Origin: Anas platyrhynchos
Lineage: Eukaryota; Chordata; Aves; Anseriformes; Anatidae
Assembly (NCBI RefSeq): GCF_047663525.1
Contig: NC_092593.1
Coordinates: 22,615,501 to 22,679,500, forward strand
DNA length: 64,000 bases
Reading direction: 5' to 3'
Under the pieces are notes generated by a model. That model made no database searches, was not told where the DNA came from, and was given only the letters and a program-made list of their open reading frames with translations. The translations under genes and the position numbers were made by a program. Positions 1 through 21,214 of this stretch are shown here, piece after piece (the first letter of the stretch is position 1; each line of letters opens with the position of its first letter).

Positions 1-3000
1 ACCTCAGGTTCTCAGCTGCCAACACTCCAGTTTTAAAGAAGCTTTTTCTAAAGTTAAGACAGTTTGTTGTATTCAGCCATATCACTGAGCACAGCTGATT
101 TGTGATACATCTCACAGCACTCTCACTTGCCCTGCTCGCATGCAGGCGGCACAGCACCCACAGCTATCTCTGGAGCAAAGCTGCCTGGACAATTGGGCTC
201 TGTGTGCCTGGCAGGCTCAGCTGTTGGAGGGTATCAGCCTGATACCGCTCTCCTCCAGACAGGCAACACACACAGATAACTGGGCAACAGATTGTTGTGA
301 CATTGAAACAACACATTATCGTATCTAAAGTCTGTGACTTAAAGGATTTCCCGACTTCCCGTGCCTGCTGATGCCTTCTCAGTATTTAGACAGCCGTGTC
401 AAGTACGTTACAAAACCAATCCGTTGTGGCAGTGAATAAGCAATGGGCAGATCTGCCGAATGATGCAAGGCTCCACTGACTTTTAGTTATGCTTATGTAA
501 CTCAATAGTTTCACAGCTGCTAATAATTAGCAGATGCCCTGCATAAGTGCTGGACAAATAGAGAGAGATGGAAAAGGAGAGCCCTGCTTCATCACTTCAA
601 AAGTGAGCTAGCAAAACAAGAGTAATGATTTTGCTTTTTGAATCTGCTATTTTCTTTTTCTTCCTCTCAACAGAATTCAAACAAACACAGCATAACGAAT
701 GCAGCATAACTTATAAGCGAAGGTCTGAATGGTGCCTTGTTCGCAGCATTTGGATTTGGAACACAGATGCGGTTAACTCACTGCTTAACTCATGCTGCTC
801 TTTAAAATGCTGATCTGTCTTCTCAGTCTCCATATTTTTAAAAAAGCTTTAAGTGATTTTTATTTTTATTATTATTTTCAAACAAAGAGAGATTCAGGCT
901 TGGATTCAGTGTACAACTTCTTCTGCTCTTTTCCTCTCTAAAAAATAAGAGATTAATTGTTATGTGGCAAACTGGGAATAACATCACTTTCTAAAAATTT
1001 CCTCTGCAGCTCGTCTTTATTTCACCAAATTCTTTTCCAGATCTGATGTTCCTAGTGTTTCCTGAGAGTCAATGCATTAAGCTGTTTAGTACTAAAAATC
1101 CTTATGAATATGACTGATTAAGAAAAAAGTAAAAATGATGTTTTGGAGGATAAAAGCAGTCCCTGCTGCTGATTGATCTGAAAGTGGCTGAGTAGGGAAA
1201 GGACATGCTTTCAAGTTTAAAGACGACATCTTTTAGCTACCACAGCACTAGTCAGGAGATTTATGATCCTTTCCCAGCACTATTACTGACCTGCTGCTAT
1301 GGGACTTCAGGCAAAGCTATTTCCCCACGCTATGCTTCTCTATTTACTCTACTTTTTGAAGTCTTTATTCAGACTTCAAGGCCATTTTTGGACGTTTTGA
1401 GACCACTTATTCCCAGATGTTCTGGGGACAGACTAAAGCAGCCATGCTTAAGCAGCAGTACAGAAACAGAGCATGCCATCAGCTGGACCTCACCTCGTTC
1501 ATCGCTGGGCTAAGCAGAGTGAAAGCAGGCTGCCTGCACCTTGTCCAGGTGAGTTTAAAAAACATTTACAGGGAAGGAGAACCTGCAGCCTCTGGACAAC
1601 CAGTGCAAGTGGCAAGCAACCCCCACTGTGGGACACCTTGCTGGCAATTTGTGTAGGAAGAATGAGCAGAGGAATGCAATTACTTCGTAGGGCTCATTTC
1701 TGGTGGGTCAGGGCTCAGGGAAGTCTGTTCCACTGAGCCTGTTCCTCACAGCAGAAGGATTTCAGCATTCAAGCACAGCACTCACCAAAAATACTAAAAA
1801 GGAGGAAGAGGGAATCACCCCACTTCCTGAAGTTATCGCAAGAGAAACATGCGCAAATGATTTTGGGTTTGCTGAAGCTGCTAAGAGCATTTATTTAAAC
1901 CTCAATGTTATTTCCCATTGAAGAATATCCTGTAGTTTCTTTAGCAGGAGGGAGATGCTAGCTTAGCTCAAATGAAGAGGAGGAGAGCTTGCTCATGAAC
2001 ACACGTGCTGGAGGCCAGGAGGGCTCCTCACATGGACTCAGCCCCAGGAGGGAAATGGCCAGAGCTACACATGCTGTGAAGCAATTGAGGACGATGGGTG
2101 CCACAAGAGCAGCTTAAGTATTACGAAAGTTTGCTTCTGCAACTTTAAAGGAGGTGCAAGATGAAACATTTTAACTCCATGGTGTACTTATGTGTGATTA
2201 GAACCAAATGCAGAAGGCTCCTGAAGAGGTTACAGCAGAGTTTGTTACAAAACAGGCTTTAAAACCACTCCTTGGTCTTCCTGCTTTGCTCCTTCCAGGA
2301 ATAGGGATACTTTCTATTCTGAATGTCTTTGATCTCTCAGATTTAGATGAAACTGCTCCCTTGCTGCTTGTGTCCCCAGCTTTACAGACGCCGCACTGAT
2401 CTTTGTGCACTGAGCTGGATGAGGCCCAAGCATAGCGGCTCTTTCAGGCCTGCAGGGCTGAACAGCAACAGCGCCTGTCAGAGCCCTGATGTTCAGGGTT
2501 AATTCCACTGAAAAAAATGTCATCTTCTCACTATTCAGACTTCACTTACAAGTCAGCAGTGGTCACATACTGTTTGGAAAGAGTCACAATACAGTAGTAA
2601 CAGTTCATTGATTCCCTTCCCCTTCAGATATCTAGATATATTTATACCTGTGGCTGATGCTACACAAGAGCATTAAAACACCATCATACTAATCACTGCA
2701 GGCATCCAAAATATTTTGAACAAAACCTACTAAAATATGATTCTTTATTAAATTTAGTTTTTATTAATCCCTTTTCTAGGCTATTTGCCAACTAACAGTT
2801 CAGTAGTCATTATTCAAGAACAAACAGATTTTCATGTACATTTTTGAAGCAGGCAGCTAAGTAGCAAGCACTTATTAATTGCACACTAAGTGGCACACAA
2901 AGCAAACAGCTGCCTTGACAATTTGTGGCCACTTCCAGCATCTTCATCTTTGGTACTACCCAGATCTGTTCTACCAGAATAAAATTTACTTTCTCACCAT

Positions 3001-5400
3001 ATAAAGAATGTTCCCTCCACCCTCCCCAACTCACACACAGCTAGAGCCATGGGTTTTCAACTAAGATACTTGACAGTGCTTTATTATAATGGATCCAGTT
3101 GACTGAGTATTATAGTGCACCACATGAAAAAAGAAAGAACATCTGCATTAGAGCCAAGATTAAGGAGCCAGCAGAAAGAACACAAAGGCATTTAATTAGA
3201 TTTGAACTTTTACAAGACTTCATATTGTTGTGAAGTAGCCACAAGTAAAACATGATTATGTTAGCAAGAGCATAAACTTTAAAGAAATCCCCTCCTTGCC
3301 ATTGCATCACTATTTCTCATAGTTTCTAAGCTTAAGTCCACTATCCAGATGGAGATTCAATGCAGTTAAGAGCATAGAATGTTTCTAGTGTCTTTGCATA
3401 AAGACATTTTGCCAATACGTGTATTTATACACCCCCCTTCCCCCATACAACATATGGGCCTTGAAAGGAAACCTATGAAATCCTGTCTTCATGTCACATT
3501 TATCAGACAACACCAACATGCCCTCTTTTCTTCCTCCAAGAAAAGCTTGATGTTTATATAAGCAAGGCAGAAAATTAATAGCTGTTAGAACTTTATGCAC
3601 TGTAGGTAATGAAGAGTAATATTGCAAGGCATTTTCCTCACAAAGGGATCAGTATTGCTCCTGCTCCCCAGCAGCCTCTCCACTGAGAAAGGTCTGGAGG
3701 GCACCTGATGTAAAGGTCATATGCACTATTACAGGTAGGAAATTGTTCCTTTTATAGCTAATAATATTCCAGTGGCACACTCTTGATTCTGACTACTGTA
3801 TCAGTAAAAACATGAATATCCTGATGCAACTTTGTGGTAAATCTGGGTTTCTCAAAAAAGGAACAGCTACAGTACCCATATACCAGTGCTAGGCCTAAAG
3901 ATGGCCCCTTGCTACCCAATGCCACCCAGAGCACAATGCCATACTATAACAAGTTAGAAGTGTAATTGCAGTAGAAATACCAAGGCAGCAGCAGAAGTTG
4001 GAGAGCTTTGAGCACTCTCGAGGCAGGGGGGAGGCAGCACAGGCTGGAAGAGCTGCTTCTCCTCCCCTTCCGCCTTTCTGAGGGATTTTAACCTGGATGG
4101 CTGGACCTGTCACTGGCACACCCCACAGATAACCAGAGAGGGTTGCTCGGGCTGCAGCACAGGGCAGGAACAGGTGAGCAGCAGTAAGAGATGAAGAGGA
4201 ACAGGGCTAGAGGTAGAAGTCCCTCAGCTCTATCAAGAGCAGCACAACTGCACCTCCAGGACACAGTCCCTGCCCAAGAGACCCACCACAGGGGCTGGTG
4301 TACCTCTTACTGCTCCTAGGGAACTGGTCTCAGCCAGCTAAGGGAATGATTATTTCATGTACAGCATGAAAAACCACATGTTTGACAGGCATATGGCTAA
4401 GGGCAACATCCTGCTTGAGGTCAGAGGACACTGAGGAGCCCAGAAGAGCTGGGAGGGGTGAAGGATGCACACAGTACCAGAGGAGTTAAAAGCAGTGCTT
4501 TCTGGAGGAACAGTAACTCAGAATAGACCCAGCCTCATTTTTAGGCTCTTTACCCCAGCTAAACAGACTCCACAGGCATAGGAAAAGTGTCCTCTCTATT
4601 TGTCGTCTTCTCCTGCTCTCTTCCTGGATCACCCCGTGCCTGCCCTCCCCTCACGTGCTCCCGCTGCGTGGAGGGCAGAAGCACTCCGCAGAAGCTGCAT
4701 TTCCTCCTCACATGCTCCTTCCCTGCTGCTGCTCCAGCAGAGGGAAAAACCACGCACCAGCAGGGTCCTCCTCATGCTGAGCACCGCCAGGGCCAGCGCA
4801 GTCACCCAGCGCTTCACCTAGGCCACAGGGCCGGGGACACCTTTCCCTCAGGGAGCCACACTGCCAGAGCAGGCTCCTCTGCGCTGTCACAGCCATCCCT
4901 CGTGCCCTTCTGTAAGGGATGGCTCCCCAGCAGGGCACACCACAGGTCCAGTGTGGAGGCACTAACTAACAGGACAGGACTTCTCCATGGGGCCTCCTAG
5001 GCACCCTGTGGCTGGAGGAGCTGGCAGGCATGGAGAAAGGGAGGGGAAAAGTGGAAGCAGGCAGTGACAAAGGGCATGAGCGAGGAGCAGAACACACTGC
5101 CCACCCTCTGGAGGCCAGGAAGACTGAGGAAAGCTGCTTGCTAAGGCCCTTTCTTTGAGGAAGCGCCACAGGAATAAAAAAGCAATTTAAAGTTGCCTCA
5201 CAGTGGATTCCTGAATAAGCACATCTACTGAGCAGCAGAGACAAGCTCTTGTTTTAGTTAGGAGGCCTGAGCAGGGCACACGGCAGGGGCTGAAGAACGC
5301 ACACTCAGGGCAGGGACACGGTCCTGCCCCACAGGAGATGTTTTTATTGAGAGGCGAGGAGCAGCCATTAGAGCACAGCAGCACACGAGGAGGGAAGGCT
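1..5400. other. Left flanking region, no gene recognised
   Basis: I see no exon with recognisable protein homology on either strand and no recognisable repeat. GC content rises gradually after about 4.5 kb towards the CpG island at 5.45-6.3 kb. By synteny with mammals this should be intergenic sequence, or the first intron of the next gene to the left (WIPF1, transcribed leftward). I looked for the proline-rich start of WIPF1 coding sequence on the minus strand and did not find it. Open frames here are short and look random. Confidence 0.5.
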
Positions 5401-5987
5401 GAGACCTTACGGCTGTTTACTCGAGGTCTGCAAACGCATCTCCTCCAGAAAACCCCCGAGAGCCAGCTCAGAGGGCAGAGACCTGGGTGGCACCCAGCCG
5501 CAGGGCTCACCCGGTGCCCACAGGGGACGGCAGCACGGGCTGGGCACCGCACGTGCTCGGCGGGGCTGTCCCCACCCGTGTCACCGCCAGGAGGGATGCG
5601 GTGCCGCCAGCCACCCCCGTGGAGGCCGGGGCAGAGGCACAGCCCGGGGTGCACCCGGAGGCCAGGCCTCACCCGACGCCATCCCCTGCCCCGGGGGAAG
5701 CAGGAACGCCGGGGGGAAGCGGGGAAGGAGGGAGGAAGGGTGCCAGCCCGGCCAGCGCAGAGGAGGAGCGGGAGCGGCTGCAGGAGGCAGGAGCGCGTCC
5801 AAGCCCGAATAGAGAAGTCTGGAAGAAAACAGAGAGAGAGAGAAGGGACAGGCGCGACGCGAGGCTCAGCTCCCGGCTCCCCGAGGGGCACCGCGCCGCC
5901 CCTTGCCCACAGCGGGGCGCCGCGGTCCCTGCCGCCTCCGGGGGTCCCGGCGGGGGTCCCTGCCCGGCCCCCCGGCCCCCTCCTTAC

Positions 5988-6036
5988 CGCGCTCCGTCGC
6001 GGTGCAGCCGGCGGCGCTCCAGCCGCAGCGGCGGCC
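5988..6036 (-). other. Candidate non-coding first exon with GTAAGG donor
   Basis: Downstream of the TATA box at 6058-6065 the minus strand runs about 45-50 bases to CGCG|GTAAGGA, a near-consensus donor with the exon ending at 5988. TATA box, correct spacing and donor together suggest a short first exon of a leftward transcript leaving the window. By synteny it could be the untranslated first exon of WIPF1. No splice partner is visible in the window, so it is unproven. Confidence 0.35.
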
Positions 6037-6057
6037 GGGGCATGTTGGGCCGGGCGC

Positions 6058-6065
6058 TATTTATA
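6058..6065 (-). promoter_or_regulatory. TATA box (TATAAATA), leftward
   Basis: On the minus strand the sequence reads GGCTATAAATAGCGCC, a perfect TATAAATA inside an otherwise GC-rich island. The expected start of transcription is 25-31 bases downstream, near 6030-6037. An ATG at 6041-6043 lies upstream of that point and so is probably not in the transcript. Confidence 0.6.
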
Positions 6066-6310
6066 GCCGCAGGAAGCGGCGCCGCGCGGCTCTGGGGCGC
6101 CGCTCCCCGCCGCCAGAGATGCTGCACCGGCCCCGAGCCCGGCCCCGGGCCCCGCAGCGCTGCCCGAGGCCCCCCGGTGCCCCCCGGTCTGCCCGCGGGG
6201 CTCAGCCCGGGGAGGAGCGGGGCAGCCCCGCCGCGGCGGGCAGGGGGAGGAGGGCAAAGGGAATTAAGCAGCGAGGAAGACGAAGTTGTTTTTTTTTTCC
6301 CCTGAAGGTC

Positions 6311-9300
6311 TGCAGTACGCAGGGGTGTGGGAAGGTCAATTACCCCTCTCCGCATGGTGGCCCTAAAGGGATTTGTGCTTCTTGCCTCAATTAACTCACG
6401 CAGAGATGGCTTTGCCAGACAAGAGATACTCTGCTTCCTATTCCCTCTAACCGTGATTAAAATTCCTAGAAATAAAACTTCTGTTAACGTCTCTGGGACC
6501 AGTACCGAGGTCTGGAGTGGAAAATTGTGCCCAAAGGGTGTGCTTGGGCAGACGGGAATGAGGCTGGAAGGGCAGGAGGCTGCCTGCTGGGTGTCTGACC
6601 GGGCCGGTAAATTTCACCCTAGGTGCTTTTTGTCCCTGCAGGATTTCACTTTTTGGAGGTATTTGGATGCTTTTTGTGCAGTCCATGCAAGAACATGGTC
6701 CAGCTCAGCAGCTGCATAATGCTGCTGTCTGAACCAGATGAATGTTAGGGACAGGTGTCCCGAAAAACTTCAATGCATTCTGGGTTCCCTTGCAGCAACA
6801 TGTCCCAGCGAGGTCAAAGACTGAGTAATCTGTGTGCTGGGCTAACCTCTAAAAATTTAATTTTGTGCTTTTTACTAAGACATTACCAATCACAACGACA
6901 GCATTAAGGTGAGACATGCTGTCCTGGGAGCAATGGCATTACTGATTTGCCTCTAGTGTAAGGTCTCAAACCTTGCCAGCCTTTTATGTAGGTCATTTCT
7001 CCGTTTTTGTGTTGTTGAATGCTTGGGGCATTGCAATACAGAAAAACAGGTACAATGCTCTTTTTTTTTTTTTTTTTTTTTCTTCCTTCCCTCTACCCTC
7101 TTCTGCCCTATGTGCGTGACCTAGATTAGTTCGCAAGCAAAAATTAGGGAGCTCACAAATGGAAAAGCTGCAGGTATTCTCTGCTTACTGCCTTTATGGA
7201 ATCACAGACCTAAAGCTTTCTAAAGAGGCTCACAAATCCACATGGGGTTCCTAAACTCTGCATACTGTATTTGGGTCATTGGTTAGCTGAAAGCAGATTC
7301 GAAATCACATACAGGCAAACAGCTTCCTCTTGATTAGGTAGTGGAGAAATATCATATGATGTGTTTATTCCCAGCTCCATATGGGATAAGTAATAAACAC
7401 TCATCAGGATCTGCTTGGTTTAGAAGCCAGCTGAAGGGGTTGGGAGGACGTGCTGTGGCAGGGAGGTCTGTACAGGGACCATGGAAGTGGTAGAAATGCT
7501 TGCAAGGAAAGAGCTCTCCCTTTATGGGGAACCCACCAAGTGACCCATCATCACTGCATTGCTGTAGCCTACAAACTCCTTGCACTCTTGGTTGCTGGTC
7601 ACTCTGGCATGCGGTGTGGTAACGAGCGGACTCATCCTGCCCTTGTTCCTTTCCCTCACACATGTGCTGCAGGTAACTCCCTGCAGCCAGCTGGACTCAG
7701 CAGGGCTCCCCAACGAGCCTGGAAATGGCTGCTGGCAGGTTGGTTATTTTCCATAGCCCTGCTTGTCCTTTGTCCTTTAGTAGGGACTGAGCGTGATTGT
7801 TTTAGAGAATCCTGTGTGAAGCAGGGTGCGATTGCCCTATCTCTAGTGGGAACTTATTTCCAGAAAGGGGGAAGAAACACCACAGCTTTGTTGTAAGTCT
7901 GTATCTGCCCTGTTCATCTGAGAGAAGCCCGGGAGACTTTGTACCCATTTCACAATGATGACAACCCACAGAGCTCCTATTTTTCAGGAAGAAAAAGAGG
8001 GAAGGTGGGAGGGAATTTACACGCCAGGAGATTGTGCTAGACTTTGTTAGCATATAAAAACTTGAGATCTTGTGATCAGATCCATGTAAAGCAACCTTTT
8101 AAAAGCAGCCACTGTCAGAAACATTTCTGATGCACTAAACTGTCAGTGACTTAAAGGTGACATCTCACATACCACCACACCAGAAAACAAACATTTTAGG
8201 GGTGCAATATGCTTCCTTTCCCCAAGATCAGCACAGCGTCTATGCATTCTGCAGGACTGTGTTACACTTTTTCACCCTGCTGTCCCCCTGCCCACTGCGG
8301 TTTGCTTCAGCTGTGGAAACAGGAACTGCAGAGTCAGCACGCCGATGAAACTCACACTGCTTTCACACATCTCTGGGGAGATGGCTGCAGCGAGGGGGCT
8401 GGCAGCAGCTTATATCCTGGAGAAAAGCCACACACTTAAATTGTCTTAGAGTTGCCTGAAAAATAAAATCCTTTTTCTTAGAAGAACTCAAACTGAAAAG
8501 AGGTTTCAGGACACAAACACTAAGTTTTAGTCAAATGTTCAAAGCTGGGATAGGCACGCTCATGATCAAGCGTTTGGAGTTTACTGAATGTCATTTTTCT
8601 ACTCGTTCTGTTGATCAATTCAATTATGTTTTAAAAAGCTAAGATGCAGCTGGCTGAATAGACAGAATAAGGCCATCAAATTTAGCTCATCTGCCTGGTG
8701 CTGACGGAGAACAGCAGCCTGTTCTGATTACAGACTCACACAGAGGTGAAATTGCTCCCTTGGAACCAGTACAAGGTAATGAACTTCTAAAAATTAAAAT
8801 AATCCCCTCAGAAGGGTAAGGACTCCTGAATGGTGTGAGTGCAAAAGGGGAAAGAGATTTGGGATGACTGCATCTCGGAGGGTAAAACGTCTGTGGCACA
8901 GCAGAAAGTAGCTGAAGGTCAGCTAAAGGAACGCGAAGGGGAAAGTTAATTGCCAAATTGTTTAAAAATTGGAAAGAGCATCAGAGTTAAAAAGATGGAG
9001 ACGTTCCAGTGGGTCATTCTTTTAAAGACATAAATAGGGTGTTATCCACAAGATCAAAGTGAACAAAACCACCTCTATTAGCAAGAAGATGGCAGCCAAA
9101 AGAAGGACAAGGTAACTGCTCAGAGAGCTGTTGTTGTCAAGAAGACACCTCACCCAGCAGGCTGCCTTGAGTTAAATTAGGTCTGCATACTGCAGAGCCA
9201 CAGCACTTGGATGTCATTATTTTTTGCACTTATTAGAGAAAGTTCACAGTGAATAAGCGAGGCCTGTTTCTCATTTTGCGTATCAGAACTGCTAGTTGAA

Positions 9301-11780
9301 GTTCAGAGCCAAAATTTGCCTACTGAAGACAATGGGGCAGCAGAGATGCACGTGCGGGTCAGCCAGGTCTGTCAATGAAAAATCATTAAACAATTCATAC
9401 GTATACACTGACAGCAAATTAGCTTTGACAGTGACCAAGACAGCATGGTTACAAGCTCTGAAGCTGCTATTTTAACAGGTATGCCAACATGCTGACAATT
9501 TTAAAAGAACAGTAGCAGATGAGAAGACATAGCCTGGCTGTAGGTATTGTTTTAATGGATAGATATCAGTAGCAGGGGCTGTCAGTGGTACCTTAGTGAT
9601 ACCTAAGAAAACAAAGGTGATCTAGGAACATACATTAATGGCAGCCCAGACAGTTTGAGTATTCAAAACAAAAAAAGGAGATGTAGGTGAACTTCCTCCT
9701 GAAGTGTCCTGTTGAAGTTTGGAGGACTGTCTGCATGGGAAGTCAGAATACAGTGCCCAGATTCTGCAAACCAGGGAGGGAAGTTCTTTGCTGTTCCTCC
9801 CCTTACCCCCAGTGCCACATCTTTTGAGACATGCCCAGTTCATCAAGGCTCAGAGTAATACAAAGGCAGAAGATTTACTGTGCCTGTAAGACAGACCAAA
9901 CTATCACAAATAAAAATAAAATAAATTTCAAAGCTTCTTCTGTGGAAGAAAATGACTGACAGGGCAGCTAGTTGCATACAGAGAGAGCCAGAGCTGGAGA
10001 GGTGACAGGCACACAAAGAGATGGGATTTGGAGACCAGTACCCTGGAGGTGTTTCGAGGAAACTGAACAAGCGTACTGCAGCTGCTCACCACAAATCTCA
10101 TTACTTGATGTTTATTTTTAATGTGAAGATTCAGCCACAGGTTACCCTAAGAGGATTGTCCTGCCACTTCAGTGCCAGTCACAGTCCCCCAGTTTAAGCA
10201 TCACAGGCACCATTACAGGGCAGCTCAGCTCCTGGCAAGCTGTGAAATTGCTTGGCTCCATCCAAGAGCTGAGAACTTACTGAAGATAGGCAAAGCTGCA
10301 GCAGGCCCTCCATCTGCCAGCAGTCTTAGCCCAGCATACATCTTCAGCCACCAGTTACGGGGTTGATGATCACCCAGGGAGACAAAGATTACCAACATCA
10401 AAACCGTAAGAGCCAAGCAGAGCATTACAAGTGATTGACTGACCTGAACAAACCCTTTGCTTTAGGCTTTAGGGCGAGCACTGCACCTCACCAAAACATT
10501 GCCCAAACCGCCCCGCCGCAGTAACTGAGCTATTACACAAGAGCCCAATTTTCCCCATAGTGTGTTTCAAATGCCCATCCTCTGCAAACACGACACATTC
10601 CTGTAGAACCTTAACATAAGTTATTTTATTAAACTCACAGCAAATTATTTACAGATGTTAGCAAAGCAGTCTTACTGGCTTGGGCAACCAGCTCGGAAAG
10701 ATGAGTAACTTGTATTCTTTGCCCCACCTCTGCTTATTTATTTTTTAGAAGAATAGACAGCACTGCTGGAACTTCCACACTGTGTTATTGAAACAAACAT
10801 AAGCTTGTTGCCTGGGTTGAATATTTACTGGAAAAAAAAAAAACAACAACTCCAATATCAAAGGTCTTTGGACGAAAGTAGCACTACTCAGTTTTGTCAC
10901 TAGAGTGAGCTGCTGCTCAACATTTGAAGAAAGCTTGGTTAATTCAGGCGATTTGAGGGTGGAGGTCCTATCATTTTGCCACATGGAGTAGAACCAGTAT
11001 TCAAGCTTTCCATAGGAATATTCTTTATGATGCTGTGTCTGACTTTGATGCTCGTGACATATTTAAGCAGAGCAGAGGATGGAGAGTTGTGTTTAAGATG
11101 TCACACTGAGCATTCTCATAATTTGAAGCTGCCCTCACAATTATTCATCACTCAAAATGGAGAGCAGGCACCAAGGTGTGCTTGGTCTCTGTCTGTAGCT
11201 TATTTGGGTGGCCACAGAGCAGGGCTCACTGATAAAAGAGGGTGAAAAATCCTCCTCTGCAAGTCCTTTATCGTAGGCCTGGATAGCAAATAAATAACTG
11301 CAAAAGCCAACTGGCTGCGGATCCTTCCCACAACAAGGAACATTCCCTCCTCTTTGCTGGACCAAGAGTTTCTGCAGGTAGAGTCACACACAACAGTTGT
11401 TTCAGGTTTGTATGTGAAAATCAAGTGCTTAACCAAGGAGTTCAAGACATTTCTGCTGGTTACAGTCCACGTTACAAGGAGAGTCATTCGTGACACTGCC
11501 AATACAAAAACCACAGAGCAGATATTGAAACCAACTTGGAAGCTAAAGCTGGATAAAGATTTATTGCTCAGCTAAAGCTTAGTACTGCTATTGATGTCAC
11601 TTGAATTGTGTCTGTGGCTTACAAAGTCAGACAGCCTTATTAATACCTTAACATTCCTAATAAATGGTAAAATGGACCAAAACCTGGCTGTCAGCCATTC
11701 GGTCCAGCAGTAGCGCAAGTATGTCTTTTTGGCAATGAAATGGCATCAAGCAGTAGCTCAGAAGTGCTAAGTATGGAGCC
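6311..11780. other. Intergenic region downstream of CHRNA1
   Basis: No coding exon, RNA gene or clear transposon is recognised. There is a 21-base T run at 7061-7081 and otherwise unremarkable AT-rich sequence. The right-hand part may include an extended CHRNA1 3' UTR, because a second AATAAA (minus strand) occurs at 11560-11565. Confidence 0.5.
7061..7081. repeat. Poly(T) run, 21 bases
   Basis: An uninterrupted run of 21 T followed by a pyrimidine-rich tract. It could be a simple repeat or the tail of a decayed minus-strand retroposon; no body is recognisable next to it. Confidence 0.85.
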
Positions 11781-11786
11781 TTACAT

Positions 11787-11914
11787 TTTATTATCCCTGC
11801 TCATTCCCAGGGGAACTGAGTCCTGCCTGTGAAACTTCCAGGGGCTGGCCAGGTTTTGATGGTTAAGATGCTTTCAGATGCTTACCAGGGCAGCAAATAG
11901 TTTCCATCTGATGT
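11787..11914 (-). other. CHRNA1: CHRNA1 3' UTR with AATAAA signal
   Basis: An AATAAA hexamer on the minus strand lies at 11787-11792, about 125 bases past the stop codon. A second AATAAA at 11560-11565 would give a 3' UTR of about 350 bases. Which is used cannot be decided from sequence alone. Confidence 0.45.
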
Positions 11915-20164
<8,250 letters not shown>

Positions 20165-20330
20165 CACCTGAGCTCCCTCCTGCTGCAGCCCCACAGAGCC
20201 TGGAGCACACGCAGTGCCTTTAACATCTCCCCGGGGGGGGCTGGACAGCCTCCTGCCAAGAGGCCGGAGCGATATAGCCACTGAGGTGTTGCCTTACACC
20301 ACCTGTTTTGGGGAATGACAGCTGAGGGCC
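20165..20330 (-). promoter_or_regulatory. CHRNA1: CHRNA1 proximal muscle promoter and 5' UTR
   Basis: Reading leftward towards the ATG there are two E-boxes (CAGCTG 20319-20324 and CAGGTG 20300-20305), a TATA-like TATATC (20272-20277), a run of eight G on the plus strand beginning at 20233, and a third CAGGTG (20165-20170) touching the start codon. Paired E-boxes that bind MyoD-family factors, with a nearby G-rich Sp1-type site, are the known core of the chicken alpha-subunit promoter and confer muscle- and denervation-dependent expression. The exact start of transcription is not visible. Confidence 0.75.
20300..20324 (-). promoter_or_regulatory. CHRNA1: Paired E-boxes (MyoD/myogenin sites) of CHRNA1
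   Basis: CAGCTG and CAGGTG are spaced 19 bases start to start, close to two helical turns, about 136-160 bases upstream of the ATG. Spacing and order resemble the muscle enhancer of the chicken gene. Confidence 0.7.
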
Positions 20331-21210
20331 ACCGCTCCGGCTGGGGAATGGGAGCACAATGTGTTTCACCGGTCAAGTATCTTCTACTGTTTACAGAAGG
20401 CCATATTTTCTAAGTGGCACTGTGATTTGTGTTTAATAAATAAGAAAGGATTGTCTGTAATGTAGCAGGGCATCACAGCAAGACTGCAGAACCTTCCCAA
20501 ACTGGAGATCAGGCACCACCCTCTGACTGGAGCGGCTTGCCAGATTAGGGATTTTATTTCTCCCAGGGAAAACAGCTCGGTCACTTATTTCTGATGTACC
20601 CTCATTGGCATACAGGCTGAACTCTGGGAACTGGGCTGCTGTTCCTTTTGCTTCACAGGTGGATCTTTGAAGATAGGAAAAAAATACATTCAAGAGAGAT
20701 TCATCACCTTGAACCTACTGGGATGTTCAGAAGGTACTGGGTAGTGTCCCTACCCTGACAGCTAACCTAAATAACCTGCAGAAAGAAGGGAAAACCTTCC
20801 CATGGATAAGGCTTACTGAACTGTGGAGAGGCAAATGGTAGGGATATGTTTCCATATCTCCAGTCTCCATAGGATTGGTTTCCATAGCAGGGCAGATCCA
20901 GTGGATTCCTCCAGGGCATGCTGATGCCTGCTTATTAGCACCATAAATCACCTGGAAAAGTGGCAAAGAGTGAGGTGTTTGGTAATTACAATGGGATATT
21001 TGGGCAAGTAAAGACAAAGACCATCTCTCAAGAATTATATAAAGAAGTATATATGTATAAAATCAACAGCGACTTCCTCTGAGCTCACTGATGTCACATA
21101 GGATCAAAACCACAAGACGGACAGTTCTGTGGTCAGTTCTGTGGTCAGCTCAGTGCTCAGCTGACTGAGAAAAGCCAGCCTCTTGGTTCCTAGGAAAGGA
21201 GAGGAAGCAA
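20331..21210. other. Intergenic, upstream of CHRNA1
   Basis: No gene recognised. It may hold further CHRNA1 upstream control sequence. At 21122-21145 a 12-base unit (CAGTTCTGTGGT) is duplicated in tandem, followed by two related but degenerate copies. Confidence 0.4.
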
Positions 21211-21214
21211 CAAG

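Larger units (their letters stand above)
5450..6310. promoter_or_regulatory. CpG island, candidate promoter of the left-hand neighbour
   Basis: About 0.85 kb is very GC- and CpG-rich, in sharp contrast to the AT-rich flanks, and long open frames occur on both strands only because stops are rare at this composition. It contains a perfect minus-strand TATA box (6058-6065) followed by a consensus splice donor. Genes that start in such islands are usually housekeeping or broadly expressed. It lies about 5.6 kb downstream of the CHRNA1 stop, so it is not the CHRNA1 promoter. In mammals the gene beyond CHRNA1 is WIPF1, transcribed in the same direction with non-coding 5' exons, which fits a leftward promoter here. 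The gene identity is inferred from synteny only. Confidence 0.65.

Noticed and set aside
1..5900. Coding exons of WIPF1 expected by synteny
   Set aside because: I looked for its proline-rich N-terminus on the minus strand and saw nothing matching, so only a promoter candidate is reported.
6041..6043. Minus-strand ATG opening a short Arg-rich frame up to the 5988 donor
   Set aside because: It lies only about 20 bases from the TATA box, upstream of the expected transcription start.
5338..6394. Long open frames on both strands (up to 272 codons) in the CpG island
   Set aside because: They overlap in several frames, are low-complexity Pro/Gly/Arg/Ala strings and reflect a lack of AT-rich stop codons. 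No domain is recognisable.
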